A DNA stretch of 34,566 nt. Source: Methylobacterium sp. GTDB lineage: Bacteria > Pseudomonadota > Alphaproteobacteria > Rhizobiales > Beijerinckiaceae. The notes beneath the pieces are model-generated. The model ran no database searches. It worked only from the letters and a program-made list of their open reading frames with translations, and was not told where the DNA came from. Shown one piece after another: positions 1 to 9,462 of the stretch. The position numbers were made by a program, and so were the translations under genes. Each line of letters opens with the position of its first letter. The first letter of the stretch is position 1. The stretch spans positions 1 to 34,566 of the forward strand of contig PNLY01000060.1 in the NCBI GenBank assembly GCA_013823325.1, given 5' to 3'.

Positions 1-906
<906 letters not shown>

Positions 907-1008
907 TCAAGGGCCGCCGGTCGTCACCCGTTGCCGGAAAACCGCCGGCCTTGCAATGCGACATGGCGCAGGGCCGGGCGGGCCGGGTCGCATGCGTGGC
1001 CGAGGCGC

Positions 1009-1443
1009 TCAGCCGCCCGTCTCTGCGGCGAGTCCGGCTGCGGCGATGCCGGCGAGCGCTGCCGCCTCGTCATTGTCCGAGGTGTCGCCGGAGATGCCGA
1101 CGACGCCGATGAGGTTGCCGCCGGCATCGCGGACCAGCGCGCCGCCGGGCACCGGCACGACCGGGCCGCCGACCGAAAGGGCGACGCCGTTGATGAAGTG
1201 CGGGCGCTCCAGCGCCATCTTGTTGAGGGTGCGCGGGCCGACACCGAGCGCGATCGCGCCATTGGCCTTGCCGAGCGCGATCTCGCCGCGCTTCAGGCTG
1301 GTGCCGTCCTGGGCGAGGAAGAACTTTTGCACACCACGGGCGTCCAGCACGGCGATGGCGAGCGGCTTCAGCCCGTTCTCGCGCGCATATTTCAGGGCGC
1401 CGTCGACGATCACGCTGGCCTGTTCGAGGGAGAGGGCGGTCAT
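1009..1443 (-). CDS. GlcG/HbpS family protein (DUF336)
   Basis: A 144-residue protein without signal peptide. It has the layout of the GlcG/HbpS family: an N-terminal helix (LEQASVIVDGALKYA), a beta segment with AVLDARGV, then a glycine-rich second half with GGPVVPVPGGALVRDAGGNLIGVVGISGD. Family members include the heme-binding HbpS and GlcG of glycolate-utilisation operons, but the cellular role of most is unknown. No glycolate oxidase gene is in view, so a glycolate role is not supported here. The start at 1443 has GAAAGG upstream. It is divergent from the LysM gene across about 290 bases in which I see no clear site. Confidence 0.85.
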   Translation of the reverse strand: MTALSLEQASVIVDGALKYARENGLKPLAIAVLDARGVQKFFLAQDGTSLKRGEIALGKANGAIALGVGPRTLNKMALERPHFINGVALSVGGPVVPVPGGALVRDAGGNLIGVVGISGDTSDNDEAAALAGIAAAGLAAETGG

Positions 1444-1734
1444 GGCTGGCCTTTCATGGGTATCGATGACGGAGCCTGTCGGCCCGGTTTCGTTCTGCCA
1501 GCGCGGGCGACGCGAGGGAAGGGCAGACCTCGCCTTTCACTCCCCGCGACGGTTTCGTCTTGCAGTTGTCGCCCCGAGCAGGCTTCATGGGATGCGCGTT
1601 GAAGGGTACGTTCCGCAAGGTGATCGCCACTTTTGCGACCAGAACTTGCTCCAAGGCTGACGCTGTCGAGTCGCGCGAAGCCCGATCGTCCGGCCGATCC
1701 TGGCGGGGCGGCCAGCGCATGAGGAGAACACGCT

Positions 1735-2178
1735 ATGGGTCTGTTCAGTTTCATCAAGGATGCCGGCGCCAAGATCTTCGGATCGAGCTCGGCCAATGCG
1801 GCGACGGCGGATCAGTTGCAGAAGGAACTGGCGGGCCACGGCCTGCCCTCGGACGTCAAGATCGACGTGTCCGGCGACAAGGTGAAGGTCTCCGGCAAGG
1901 CGATGACCACCGAGGAGGCCGAGAAGATCATCCTGGCGATCGGCAACACCGCCGGCGTGGGTTCGGTCGAATCGGAGCTGATCGTCAACAAGGAGGCCGC
2001 CGCCGCCGTGTTCTATACGGTGAAGAAGGGCGATACGCTCTGGAAGATCGCCGAGGAGCATTACGGCAAGGGCAAGGGCGCCAAATACACCGAGATCGTC
2101 AAGGCCAACACGCCGCCGGTGAAGGACCCCGACCTGATCCAGCCGGGCTGGGTGCTGCGCATCCCGCCGCTGGCCTGA
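1735..2178 (+). CDS. lysM: BON-LysM protein (YgaU/Kbp-like)
   Basis: A 147-residue protein with a BON domain (about residues 20-85) and a C-terminal LysM domain (about 92-146, beginning YTVKKGDTLWKIAEEHYG and ending GWVLRIP). This is the architecture and length of E. coli YgaU/Kbp, a small potassium-responsive protein. LysM domains generally bind glycan or peptidoglycan. No signal peptide is visible, as in Kbp, so localisation is uncertain. A strong GAGGAG ribosome-binding site precedes the ATG. It appears monocistronic: 327 bases follow before the TRAP operon, beginning with a GGGCGCCA/TGGCGCCC hairpin. Confidence 0.87.
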   Translation: MGLFSFIKDAGAKIFGSSSANAATADQLQKELAGHGLPSDVKIDVSGDKVKVSGKAMTTEEAEKIILAIGNTAGVGSVESELIVNKEAAAAVFYTVKKGDTLWKIAEEHYGKGKGAKYTEIVKANTPPVKDPDLIQPGWVLRIPPLA

Positions 2179-2259
2179 CATGGCATCGCCCTGGCGGTGG
2201 GGCAAACAGTCCTGCCGCCGGGACTTGCCAATTGGTTACGAGTGAAACTATTGTGACCT

Positions 2260-2282
2260 GGGCGCCATCCTCCGTGGCGCCC
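2260..2282 (+). terminator. Hairpin downstream of the LysM gene, possible terminator
   Basis: GGGCGCCA and TGGCGCCC form an 8-bp perfect stem around a 7-base loop, about 80 bases after the LysM stop. A weak T-rich stretch (GTTGTATT) follows. Position and stem favour a terminator, but the short T-tract makes this tentative. Confidence 0.35.
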
Positions 2283-2388
2283 GAGTTGTATTACGGCTGG
2301 CTTCATTCTCGATCTTGCAGCGTTGCGATGAGCCAAATCACGATGTGTCGGCTGAAATGCGAGATCGGGGGCTCGTGTTTTTGTCCAA

Positions 2389-2429
2389 GCATCGAGCCGA
2401 AAAGTGAATTCCACTTTTTGGTGCGATGC
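2389..2429. repeat. Nested palindromic element, copy 1 (intergenic)
   Basis: Outer arms GCATCG (2389-2394) and CGATGC (2424-2429) enclose inner arms CCGAAAAGTG and CCACTTTTTGG separated by about four bases. The same two-level architecture and AAAAGTGG core occur at 16009-16051. I remember related palindromes with an AAAAGTGG core as very common in Rhizobiales genomes. It lies in the 327-base gap (2179-2505) upstream of the TRAP operon. The rest of that gap shows no clear promoter. Confidence 0.7.
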
Positions 2430-2505
2430 ACTAGGCGATCTTAGCCGCGCAAAAAAATGCGGCAGGGGTGAACGAAACAATCCAGAATTCCCGGGAGGGG
2501 ACCTC

Positions 2506-3558
2506 ATGACTTTCGATCGTCGCAGATTCCTGACGCTCGCCGGCTCGGCCGTAGCTGCGCCGGCCGTGCTGCGCGCCACGCGTGCCAATGCCCAGGAAGT
2601 GACGCTGCGCATGCACCACTTCCTGCCGCCGGTGGCGAACGGGCATTCCAAGTTCCTGAAGCCCTGGGCCGACAAGGTCGGCGCTGAATCGAACGGCCGG
2701 ATCAAGATCGACATCTTCCCGTCGATGCAGCTCGGCGGCACCCCGCCGCAGCTCTTCGACCAGGCCCGCGACGGCGTCGTCGACATCGTCTGGACGCTGC
2801 CCGGCAACACGCCCGGCCGCTTCACCGGCATCGAGGCGTTCGAACTGCCCTTCGTCGCCAACAAGCGGGCGCTGGTGAACTCGCTGGCGCTGACCGACTA
2901 TGCCAAGGAGCACCTCAAGGACGAATTCAAGGACATCCATCCGATCTGCTTCTGGGCGCATGATCACGGGCTGATCCACGCCAACAAGCCGGTCAAGACG
3001 ATGGAGGACCTGAAGGGCCTCAAGCTGCGCTTCCCGACCCGGCTCGCCGGCGAGGCGCTGCGCGCGCTCGGCGTCAATGCCATCGGCATGCCGATCCCCC
3101 AGGTGCCGGAATCGCTGGCGCAGCGCGTGATCGACGGCTGCGTCGTGCCCTGGGAAGTGGTGCCCTCGATCAAGGTCCAGGAACTGGTCAAGAACCACAC
3201 CGAGATCCCGGGCTCGCCGACCCTCTATGTCGCGACCTTCGTGCTCGCCATGAACAAGGCGAAGTACGAGGGTCTCGCGCCGGATCTCAAGGCGATCATC
3301 GACAAGAATTCGGGCGCGGTCGCCTCGGCCATGGCGGGCAAGGTCTGGGACGAGCAGGCTGTCGCCGTCTCCGAGATGGTCAAGAAGCGCGGCAACACCA
3401 TCATCACGCTCGAGCAGGCCGAGGCCGATCGCTGGCACAAGGCGACCGCACCAGTGATCGAGGGCTGGCTCAAGACCGCCAAGGACAAGGGCCTCGACGG
3501 CGAGAAGCTGCTTGCCGCCGCCCGCGCTGCCCTCGCCAAGCACCAGAGCGCCGCCTGA
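2506..3558 (+). CDS. dctP: TRAP transporter substrate-binding protein (DctP family)
   Basis: A 350-residue periplasmic binding protein for a sodium-coupled TRAP uptake system. The ATG at 2506 is chosen because it directly follows a GGGAGGGG ribosome-binding site and begins a twin-arginine signal, MTFDRRRFLTLAG, with likely cleavage after ANA. An upstream in-frame GTG at 2404 would bury that signal. The mature part has the DctP pattern, including the conserved GLKLRFP segment whose Arg contacts carboxylate ligands in the family, and a downstream DGCVVPWEVV segment. The ligand is therefore probably a carboxylate, but it cannot be named. It is first in a dctP-dctQ-dctM operon with 2 bases to dctQ. 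Confidence 0.92.
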   Translation: MTFDRRRFLTLAGSAVAAPAVLRATRANAQEVTLRMHHFLPPVANGHSKFLKPWADKVGAESNGRIKIDIFPSMQLGGTPPQLFDQARDGVVDIVWTLPGNTPGRFTGIEAFELPFVANKRALVNSLALTDYAKEHLKDEFKDIHPICFWAHDHGLIHANKPVKTMEDLKGLKLRFPTRLAGEALRALGVNAIGMPIPQVPESLAQRVIDGCVVPWEVVPSIKVQELVKNHTEIPGSPTLYVATFVLAMNKAKYEGLAPDLKAIIDKNSGAVASAMAGKVWDEQAVAVSEMVKKRGNTIITLEQAEADRWHKATAPVIEGWLKTAKDKGLDGEKLLAAARAALAKHQSAA

Positions 3559-3560
3559 GC

Positions 3561-4067
3561 ATGACCGACAGGGCAGGGGAGGACAGGCCGCCATCGCGCA
3601 TCGACGCGGTGGCGGAGGCGGTCGCGCTCATCGGCGGAGTGCTGCTGATCGCGCTCGCGACCATGGTGGTGGTCAGCGTGACCTTGCGCAGCGATCTCGT
3701 CGGCGCGGCCGGCGTGCCCGGCGATTTCGAGCTGGTGCAGATGGCGACCGCGATCGCCGCCTTCTGCTTCCTGCCGCTGTGCCAGCTCAGGCGCGGCAAC
3801 ATCTTCGTCGACACCTTCACCCTCAGGCTGCCGCAGCGCTGGCGCGACAGCATCGATGCGCTCTGGGATGGGGTCTATGGCCTTGCCATGGCGCTGATCG
3901 CCTGGCGGCTCGGCGTCGGTGCGCGTTCGGCGCTGGCCAGCGGCGAGAACACCATGGTGCTGCAACTGCCGAGCTATCTGCCGATCGCGCTCTGCGCGGT
4001 GCTGGCCGGCTTCGTCTCGCTCGCCGCCTTCGTCAGCGCCAGCCGCCTCATGAGGCAGCCCCGATGA
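3561..4067 (+). CDS. dctQ: TRAP transporter small permease (DctQ)
   Basis: A 168-residue membrane protein with four hydrophobic segments (about residues 20-42, 60-78, 97-115 and 133-155), the usual DctQ topology. It forms the inner-membrane complex with DctM and receives substrate from DctP. The segment FLPLCQLRRGNIFVD between helices two and three is typical of the family. Its ATG is two bases after the dctP stop, and its stop codon overlaps the dctM start (ATGA), so translation of the two permeases is probably coupled. Confidence 0.9.
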   Translation: MTDRAGEDRPPSRIDAVAEAVALIGGVLLIALATMVVVSVTLRSDLVGAAGVPGDFELVQMATAIAAFCFLPLCQLRRGNIFVDTFTLRLPQRWRDSIDALWDGVYGLAMALIAWRLGVGARSALASGENTMVLQLPSYLPIALCAVLAGFVSLAAFVSASRLMRQPR

Positions 4068-5383
4068 GCGGCGCCTCCCTCGCCATCACCGGCTTTACCG
4101 TCATGCTGGCGCTGATGGCGCTGCGCCTGCCGATCGGCCTCGCCATGCTGGTCGTGGGCAGCGCCGGCTATATCCAGCTCAACGGGCTCGAGCCCTTCCT
4201 CAACTATATCCGCACCACGCCCTACCAGATCTTCGCCAATTACACGCTCTCGGTGATCCCGCTCTTCGTGCTGATGGGTGCCTTCGCCGAGCGTTCAGGA
4301 CTGGCGGGCGACCTGTTCAAGGCGGCCTCGGCCTTTGTCGGCCATCGCCGCGGCGGCCTCGGCATGGCGATGATCGGAGCCTGCACCGGCTTCGGCGCGA
4401 TCTGCGGCTCCTCGGTCGCGACGACCGCAACCTTCGCCCGGGCCGCCCTGCCGCAATTGCGCGGCTATCGCTACGATCCCGGCTTCGCCTGCGGCGTCAC
4501 CGCAGTCGGCGGCACGCTCGGCATCCTGATCCCGCCCTCGGTGATCCTGGTCGTCTATGCGATCTCGACCGAGCAGAACATCGCCAAGCTGTTCCAGGCG
4601 GCGCTGATCCCCGGGCTGCTGGCGGCGACGTTCTACTGCATCACCATCTGGATCATGTCGCGCATCGACGGCACGCTCGCGCCTGCCCATGAGCGCACGC
4701 CCTGGCGCGAGCGCTGGCCGCTGCTGATCGGCGTCATCCCGGCGCTGACGGTCGCGGTGATCGTGGTTGGCGGCATCTATGGCGGCGTCTTCACGCCGAC
4801 GGAAGGCGCTTCGGTCGGCGCCTTCATCATGCTCCTGATCGGGCTGTTCCGGCGCACGCTCGGCCCCGGCGAGATCAAGCAGGCGATCCTGCAGACGGCC
4901 GAGACCTCGGCGATGGTCTTCGCCATCCTGCTCGGCGCGGAGGTGTTCAACGCCTTCCTGGCGCTGACGCAGGTGCCGACCGCGGCTGCGGAGATGATCG
5001 CGGCCTCCGGCTGGGCGCCCTATACGGTGCTGGTCGGCCTGCTGCTGTTCTACATCGTGCTCGGCGGCGTGATGGACGAACTCGCCATGATCCTGCTGAC
5101 GCTGCCGGTCTTCTTCCCGATCGTGACGGCGCTCGATTTCGGCATGCCGACCGACGACATCGCGATCTGGTTCGGCATCCTCGTGCTGATCGTGGTCGGC
5201 ATCGGCATGACCTGCCCGCCGATCGGGCTCAACGTCTTCGTCGTCGCCTCGCTGGCGCGCGACGTGCCGGTGACGCGGATCTATCGCGGCGTGCTGCCCT
5301 TCGTCGGCGCCGATGTGATCCGGCTCGGCATCTGCGTGGCATTTCCGGCGCTCACCCTCTATCTGGTGAAGCTCCTGAACTGA
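4064..5383 (+). CDS. dctM: TRAP transporter large permease (DctM)
   Basis: A 439-residue polytopic membrane protein, the length expected for DctM, with about 12 hydrophobic segments. Recognisable family segments are FVLMGAFAERSGLAGDLF, GAICGSSVATTATF, GVTAVGGTLGILIPPSVILVVYA and GGIYGGVFTPTEGASVGAF, followed by GMTCPPIGLNVFVVASLA near the end. It carries the substrate and sodium translocation path. The ATG at 4064 overlaps the dctQ stop by 4 bases. In-frame sequence upstream of it runs through dctQ in another frame and is not part of the gene. A rhodanese gene follows after 18 bases. Confidence 0.92.
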   Translation: MSGASLAITGFTVMLALMALRLPIGLAMLVVGSAGYIQLNGLEPFLNYIRTTPYQIFANYTLSVIPLFVLMGAFAERSGLAGDLFKAASAFVGHRRGGLGMAMIGACTGFGAICGSSVATTATFARAALPQLRGYRYDPGFACGVTAVGGTLGILIPPSVILVVYAISTEQNIAKLFQAALIPGLLAATFYCITIWIMSRIDGTLAPAHERTPWRERWPLLIGVIPALTVAVIVVGGIYGGVFTPTEGASVGAFIMLLIGLFRRTLGPGEIKQAILQTAETSAMVFAILLGAEVFNAFLALTQVPTAAAEMIAASGWAPYTVLVGLLLFYIVLGGVMDELAMILLTLPVFFPIVTALDFGMPTDDIAIWFGILVLIVVGIGMTCPPIGLNVFVVASLARDVPVTRIYRGVLPFVGADVIRLGICVAFPALTLYLVKLLN

Positions 5384-5401
5384 GCGAGCGCGAGCAGCAG
5401 C

Positions 5402-5716
5402 ATGATCGTCCACGACCTCGACATCGACGCCGTCAAGGCGGGCCTGGCCGATGATTCGATCCTCATCGTCGATGTGCGCGAGCCGCATGAATATGCCGCC
5501 GGGCACATTCCCGGCGCGGTGTCGCTGCCGCTGTCGCAGTTCCATCCGGCTGACCTGCCGAACGAGCCCGGCAAGCGCATCGTGCTCTCCTGCGCTGCCG
5601 GGGTGCGCTCCCTGCGGGCGCTCGAATTCGCGCAGGCTGCGGGGCTCGACATCGACAGCCACTATCTCGGCGGCTTCAAGGATTGGGCGATGCGGGGGGA
5701 GCCTGTCGAGCGCTAG
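5402..5716 (+). CDS. Single-domain rhodanese-like protein
   Basis: A 104-residue single rhodanese domain. It shows VDVREPHEYAAGHIPGA (residues 23-39) and the active-site loop CAAGVRS with the sulfur-accepting Cys64, so it should be competent for persulfide transfer. No signal peptide is present, suggesting a cytoplasmic location. It follows dctM by 18 bases and may be read from the TRAP operon, although a functional link is not evident. Its TAG stop codon lies at the very edge of a 142-base palindrome. The ribosome-binding site is weak. Confidence 0.88.
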   Translation: MIVHDLDIDAVKAGLADDSILIVDVREPHEYAAGHIPGAVSLPLSQFHPADLPNEPGKRIVLSCAAGVRSLRALEFAQAAGLDIDSHYLGGFKDWAMRGEPVER

Positions 5717-5856
5717 TATCCGTTCGAGACGACTTGAGGGCGGCCTGCGCCTGGCGTTTTTCTGCGCTTCGGTGCTCACGTACTTGAGTACGCTCCGCTC
5801 CGATGCTCGAAAAACACCAGTCTCGCCACGCCCTGACGACGTCTCGAACGGATACT
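5715..5856. repeat. Large imperfect palindrome downstream of the rhodanese
   Basis: The outer 17 bases AGTATCCGTTCGAGACG (5715-5731) are matched perfectly by their reverse complement at 5840-5856. The inner parts stay similar with mismatches and small gaps through a shared GTTTTTC block, to the centre at CGTACTTGAGTACG. Total length is about 142 bases with arms near 70. It fills most of the gap between the rhodanese and DUF3829 genes and contains no plausible gene. This resembles a REP- or MITE-like element, with no transposase nearby. Confidence 0.8.
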
Positions 5857-5946
5857 GAGACATCGCCTTTTGGTTGCGGTCAGCTGCGACAGCGTCGATA
5901 ACGTGGCGCGGCCTCAAATCCGGCCGTGGTCGACCAAAGGTGCCCT

Positions 5947-6900
5947 ATGAAGGCCTCCCGCCTGCTGAGCCTCTCCCTTGCAGCCCTGCTTTGCTCCGTG
6001 TCCGCGACGCCGCCCGCCTTTGCGCAGGCCGCCCCGCAGACCGCAGCGAAAAAGCCGGCGCAGGATCCCGAGCTGCAGGCGGCGATCGCCAAGTCGAATG
6101 CCTATACCTCGCTCTCCAACCGGACGATCCGGGCGATCGAATCCTGGGATCGCTACAAGAGCTGGGTCGACATGAAGAAGGGCCCGACCGGCAAGGAGCG
6201 CTACATCTCCTATGGGCTCTACAGCCTCTATGACGTCAAGGACGAGATCGCCAAGGCCGAAGCGGCTGCCGGCCAACCGCCGGCGCAGCCCGAGCTCGAC
6301 GCCGCGGTGAAGCGCTATATCGCCGCCTATCAGGAGCTGGCGCCGCTGATCACCCGGGCCGAGCGCTATTACGAGCGCAAGGACTATCGCGACGACAACG
6401 CCGCCGAGGGCCGCGAGCTGCATGCCAAGATGGTGCCGGCGGCGGAGGCCTTCCTGCGCGAGCGCACCGCCTTCAGCAGCCAGCTCAACGGCTACAAGAA
6501 GGGGATCGACGCGCGCGAGCTCGCAGCGATCGAGGCGAGCGAGGGCCGCCAGGCCCGCTGGCAGCTGCGCAACATCATGATCAATGCGCGCGCCGTGATG
6601 GACGTGATGCCGAGTAATGAGAGCCCGATCGTCGATCTCGCCGCCTTCGACACCGCGCTCGCCGGCTATTCCGGCGCGATCAAGGAAATGGACCGCTTCA
6701 AGGACAGCAATCCGTCTGGCGTGCCGATGATCGATTCCTCGGCCAGCTCCTGGCTCGGCAATCTGCGCGATTTCCGCGAGAAGCTCGGCAAGTCGAAGGG
6801 GGACGTGCGCAAGGGCGCGGCGGGCGATGCCAACCGCATCGTCTCCAGCTACAATATGATGGTGTCGATGTCGGATAGCGCCGCGCGCATGATCCGCTGA
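5947..6900 (+). CDS. Secreted DUF3829 family protein
   Basis: A 317-residue exported protein. The N-terminus is a signal peptide with likely cleavage after AFAQA. The mature part is helical and charged, and contains YYERKDYRDDNAAEGRELHAKM, which matches the tyrosine-rich signature of DUF3829 (YiiG-like). There is no lipobox Cys, so it should be a soluble periplasmic protein rather than a lipoprotein. The family has no established function. The start at 5947 is preferred because it begins the signal peptide. A perfect hairpin follows at 6934-6957. Confidence 0.8.
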   Translation: MKASRLLSLSLAALLCSVSATPPAFAQAAPQTAAKKPAQDPELQAAIAKSNAYTSLSNRTIRAIESWDRYKSWVDMKKGPTGKERYISYGLYSLYDVKDEIAKAEAAAGQPPAQPELDAAVKRYIAAYQELAPLITRAERYYERKDYRDDNAAEGRELHAKMVPAAEAFLRERTAFSSQLNGYKKGIDARELAAIEASEGRQARWQLRNIMINARAVMDVMPSNESPIVDLAAFDTALAGYSGAIKEMDRFKDSNPSGVPMIDSSASSWLGNLRDFREKLGKSKGDVRKGAAGDANRIVSSYNMMVSMSDSAARMIR

Positions 6901-6933
6901 GTTGCAAGGTCCGCTTGCTTGCGTTCGGCGCAT

Positions 6934-6957
6934 CCCGGTCCCTCCATAGGGACCGGG
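6934..6957 (+). terminator. Hairpin after the DUF3829 gene, possible terminator
   Basis: CCCGGTCCCT and AGGGACCGGG form a perfect 10-bp stem with a CCAT loop, 34 bases after the DUF3829 stop and 62 bases before the next gene. No T-tract follows, so it may be a short REP-like hairpin or an mRNA 3' stabiliser rather than an intrinsic terminator. Confidence 0.45.
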
Positions 6958-7019
6958 GTGACGGCGCGGCGGTCCTGCGCCAGTCTTTCTCATCCGAGTG
7001 ATCCGAAGGAAGTTTGCCG

Positions 7020-9329
7020 ATGCGTCCGATGAAGTTCGGGATGGGCCAGCCGGTGCGGCGGGTCGAGGATCAGCGCCTGACCACCGGCACCGGCCGCTAT
7101 ACCGACGACACCGCGGTCGAAGGCGCGCTGCACGCCTATGTGCTGCGCTCGCCGCACGCGCATGCGAAGTTCAGGATCGTCGACAAGCAGGCGGCGCTGA
7201 AGCGCAAGGGCGTCAAGCTGATCCTGACCGGCGAGGACGTCGCCCATCTCGGCGACATCCCCTGCAAGGGGCTGATCAAGGATATCGATGGCAAGGATGT
7301 GAGGCCGAACCCGGTGCCGGTGCTGCCGACCGACACGGTGCGCCATGTCGGCGAAGCCATCGCCTTCATCGTCGCCGAGACGCTCGACCAGGCGCGCGAC
7401 GCCGCCGAGGCGATCGAGATCGACTTCGAGACGCTGCCCTCGATCACCGGCATCGCCGAGGCCCTGGAGAGCGGGGCGCCGCAGGTCTGGCCCGATCGCG
7501 ACGGCAACGTCGCCTTCGAGGCCGAGCAGGGCAACCGCAAGAAAACGGAAGACGCCTTCGCCAAGGCCGACCGGACCATCTCGGTCACCGTCGTCAACAA
7601 CCGCCTCGCCTCCAACTACATGGAGACGCGGGCCTGCATCGCCGAATACGACCAGGCGACAAGGCGCTGGACCCTGACGCATGGCAGCCAGGGCAGCCAC
7701 GGCACGCGCGAGATCCTCGCGGACTACATCCTCAAGGTCGATCCGTCCCGCATCCGGGTGATCACGCCGGATGTCGGCGGCGGCTTCGGCACCAAGATCT
7801 TCATGTACCGCGAATACCCGTTAACCATGGTCGCGGCCGAGAAGCTGAAGCGGCCGGTGCGCTGGGTCGCCGATCGCACCGAGCACTTCCTCGCCGACAC
7901 CCATGGCCGCGCCAACCTCACCACCGCGACGATGGCGCTCGACAAGCGCGGCAAGTTCATCGGCCTCAAGGTCGACCTCGCCGCCGACATGGGCGCCTAT
8001 CTCTCGCAATATGGGCCCTTCATCCCCTGGGTCGGCACGACGATGACGCCCGGCTGCTACAACATCCCGGCCGTGCATGTCCGCTTCCGCGGCGTCTTCA
8101 CCCACACGACGCCGGTCGATGCCTATCGTGGCGCCGGACGGCCCGAGGCGGCCTATCTGATCGAGCGGCTGGTCGATGCGATCGCGCGCGAGACCGGCAA
8201 GACGCCGGATGCGATACGGGCGCTCAACTTCGTCAAGCCGAGCGAGATGCCGCACAAGACGCAGACCGGCCCGGTCTACGATTCCGGCGAGTTCGAGGGC
8301 CATATGCGCCGCGCCATGGAGGTGGCGGACTGGAAGGGCTTCAAGAGCCGTCTGAAAGCCTCGCAGAAGGCCGGCAAGATCCGTGGCATCGGGCTCGCCT
8401 GCTATATCGAGGCCTGCGGCGGCGGCGGGCCGGAGAGCTCGACCGTGATCCTGGAGAAGGACGGCACCGTCACCGTGCTGATCGGCACCCAGTCGAACGG
8501 GCAGGGCCATGAGACCGCCTATTCGCAGCTGGTCGCCCAGCATCTCGACATCCCGCTCGACCGCATCAAGGTGGTCCAGGGCGACACCGACCGGATCGCG
8601 ACCGGCTCGGGCACGGGCGGCTCGCGCTCGATCCCCGTCGGCGGCGCGGCGCTCAACGCAGCGACCGGCATCCTCGCCGACAACCTGAAGAGCCTTGCCT
8701 CGGAGGCGCTCGAAGCCGCTCCGGCCGACCTCGAGATCGTCGACGGGGCCGTGCGCATCGTCGGCACCGACAAGGCGCTCGACCTCAAGGCGATCGCCAA
8801 CCTGCCCGGCGCCAAGGCCGAGCAGCTCAGTGTGCACCAGAGCTGGACGCCGCCGGAGGCGACCTATCCGAACGGCACCCATGTCGTCGAGCTGGAGATC
8901 GATCCGGCGACCGGCGGCACCGAAATCCAGAACTATGTTGTGGTCGACGATTTCGGCGTGACGCTGAACCCGATCATGCTGCAGGGCCAGGTCCATGGCG
9001 GCGCGGCACAAGGCATCGGCCAGGCGCTGATGGAAGAGATCCGTTTCGACGGCTCTGGCCAGATGCTGACTGCGACCTTCATGGACTACGCCCTGCCGCG
9101 TGCCGTCGACATCCCGAACTTCCATTTCGAAACGCGCAACGTGCCCTGCGTGACGAATGCGCTCGGGGTGAAGGGCGCGGGCGAGGCGGGAGCGATCGGC
9201 GCCTGTCCGGCAGTGATGAACGCCATGGTCGATGCGCTGAACCGCGCCGCCGGGATCAAGGCGATCGACATGCCGGCGACCCCGCCCAAGGTGTTCGCGA
9301 CGCTGAAGGCGGCGGGTTATCCGTCCTGA
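7020..9329 (+). CDS. Molybdenum hydroxylase large subunit, form II CoxL-like (xanthine dehydrogenase family)
   Basis: A 769-residue molybdopterin-cytosine-dinucleotide subunit of the xanthine oxidase/CO dehydrogenase family. The N-terminal ald_Xan_dh_C-type domain (GRYTDDT, RSPHAHAKF) is followed by the cofactor-binding part, with GGGFGTK, GQGHETAYSQ and the C-terminal GVKGAGEAG, whose Glu near residue 722 is the expected catalytic base. The active-site loop reads AYRGAGR (about residues 368-374). That is the form II signature; genuine CO dehydrogenases have AYxCSFR. The substrate is therefore probably an aldehyde or aromatic heterocycle, not CO. The usual 2Fe-2S (CoxS) and FAD (CoxM) genes are not beside it; two cytochromes c follow instead. 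The start has AAGGAAG upstream. Confidence 0.88.
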   Translation: MRPMKFGMGQPVRRVEDQRLTTGTGRYTDDTAVEGALHAYVLRSPHAHAKFRIVDKQAALKRKGVKLILTGEDVAHLGDIPCKGLIKDIDGKDVRPNPVPVLPTDTVRHVGEAIAFIVAETLDQARDAAEAIEIDFETLPSITGIAEALESGAPQVWPDRDGNVAFEAEQGNRKKTEDAFAKADRTISVTVVNNRLASNYMETRACIAEYDQATRRWTLTHGSQGSHGTREILADYILKVDPSRIRVITPDVGGGFGTKIFMYREYPLTMVAAEKLKRPVRWVADRTEHFLADTHGRANLTTATMALDKRGKFIGLKVDLAADMGAYLSQYGPFIPWVGTTMTPGCYNIPAVHVRFRGVFTHTTPVDAYRGAGRPEAAYLIERLVDAIARETGKTPDAIRALNFVKPSEMPHKTQTGPVYDSGEFEGHMRRAMEVADWKGFKSRLKASQKAGKIRGIGLACYIEACGGGGPESSTVILEKDGTVTVLIGTQSNGQGHETAYSQLVAQHLDIPLDRIKVVQGDTDRIATGSGTGGSRSIPVGGAALNAATGILADNLKSLASEALEAAPADLEIVDGAVRIVGTDKALDLKAIANLPGAKAEQLSVHQSWTPPEATYPNGTHVVELEIDPATGGTEIQNYVVVDDFGVTLNPIMLQGQVHGGAAQGIGQALMEEIRFDGSGQMLTATFMDYALPRAVDIPNFHFETRNVPCVTNALGVKGAGEAGAIGACPAVMNAMVDALNRAAGIKAIDMPATPPKVFATLKAAGYPS

Positions 9330-9355
9330 TGCAAGGAGGCGTTTGCTTCCTTGCA
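9330..9355 (+). other. Stem-loop immediately after the CoxL-like stop codon
   Basis: TGCAAGGA and TCCTTGCA form an 8-bp inverted repeat starting at the base after the stop codon. No T-tract follows. It may pause ribosomes or RNA polymerase, or protect the transcript between the hydroxylase gene and the first cytochrome gene. Functional meaning is inferred only from position. Confidence 0.35.
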
Positions 9356-9462
9356 AGGAGTTTCACGACAATGCGACTTGGCGCTGTCGTGCGCAGCAGG
9401 TGATCTGGAAGGGTTCAAAACAGCGTCGGTGTTCGGCGCTGCCTTCCGGAGGAATTCCACGC

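Noticed and set aside
908..953. Imperfect hairpin between the GlcG-like and reductase genes
   Set aside because: CAAGGGCCGCCGGT and ACCGCCGGCCTTG pair only with a bulge and mismatches, and there is no T-tract; not convincing as a terminator.
4295..5917. 540-codon minus-strand open frame opposite dctM and the rhodanese
   Set aside because: Translation is a run of Arg, Asp, His and Gln repeats typical of a frame opposite GC-biased codons; dctM is clearly the gene.
7020..9329. Reading the large subunit as a true CO dehydrogenase CoxL
   Set aside because: The active-site loop is AYRGAGR, lacking the Cys of AYxCSFR needed for CO oxidation, and no CoxM/CoxS genes are adjacent.
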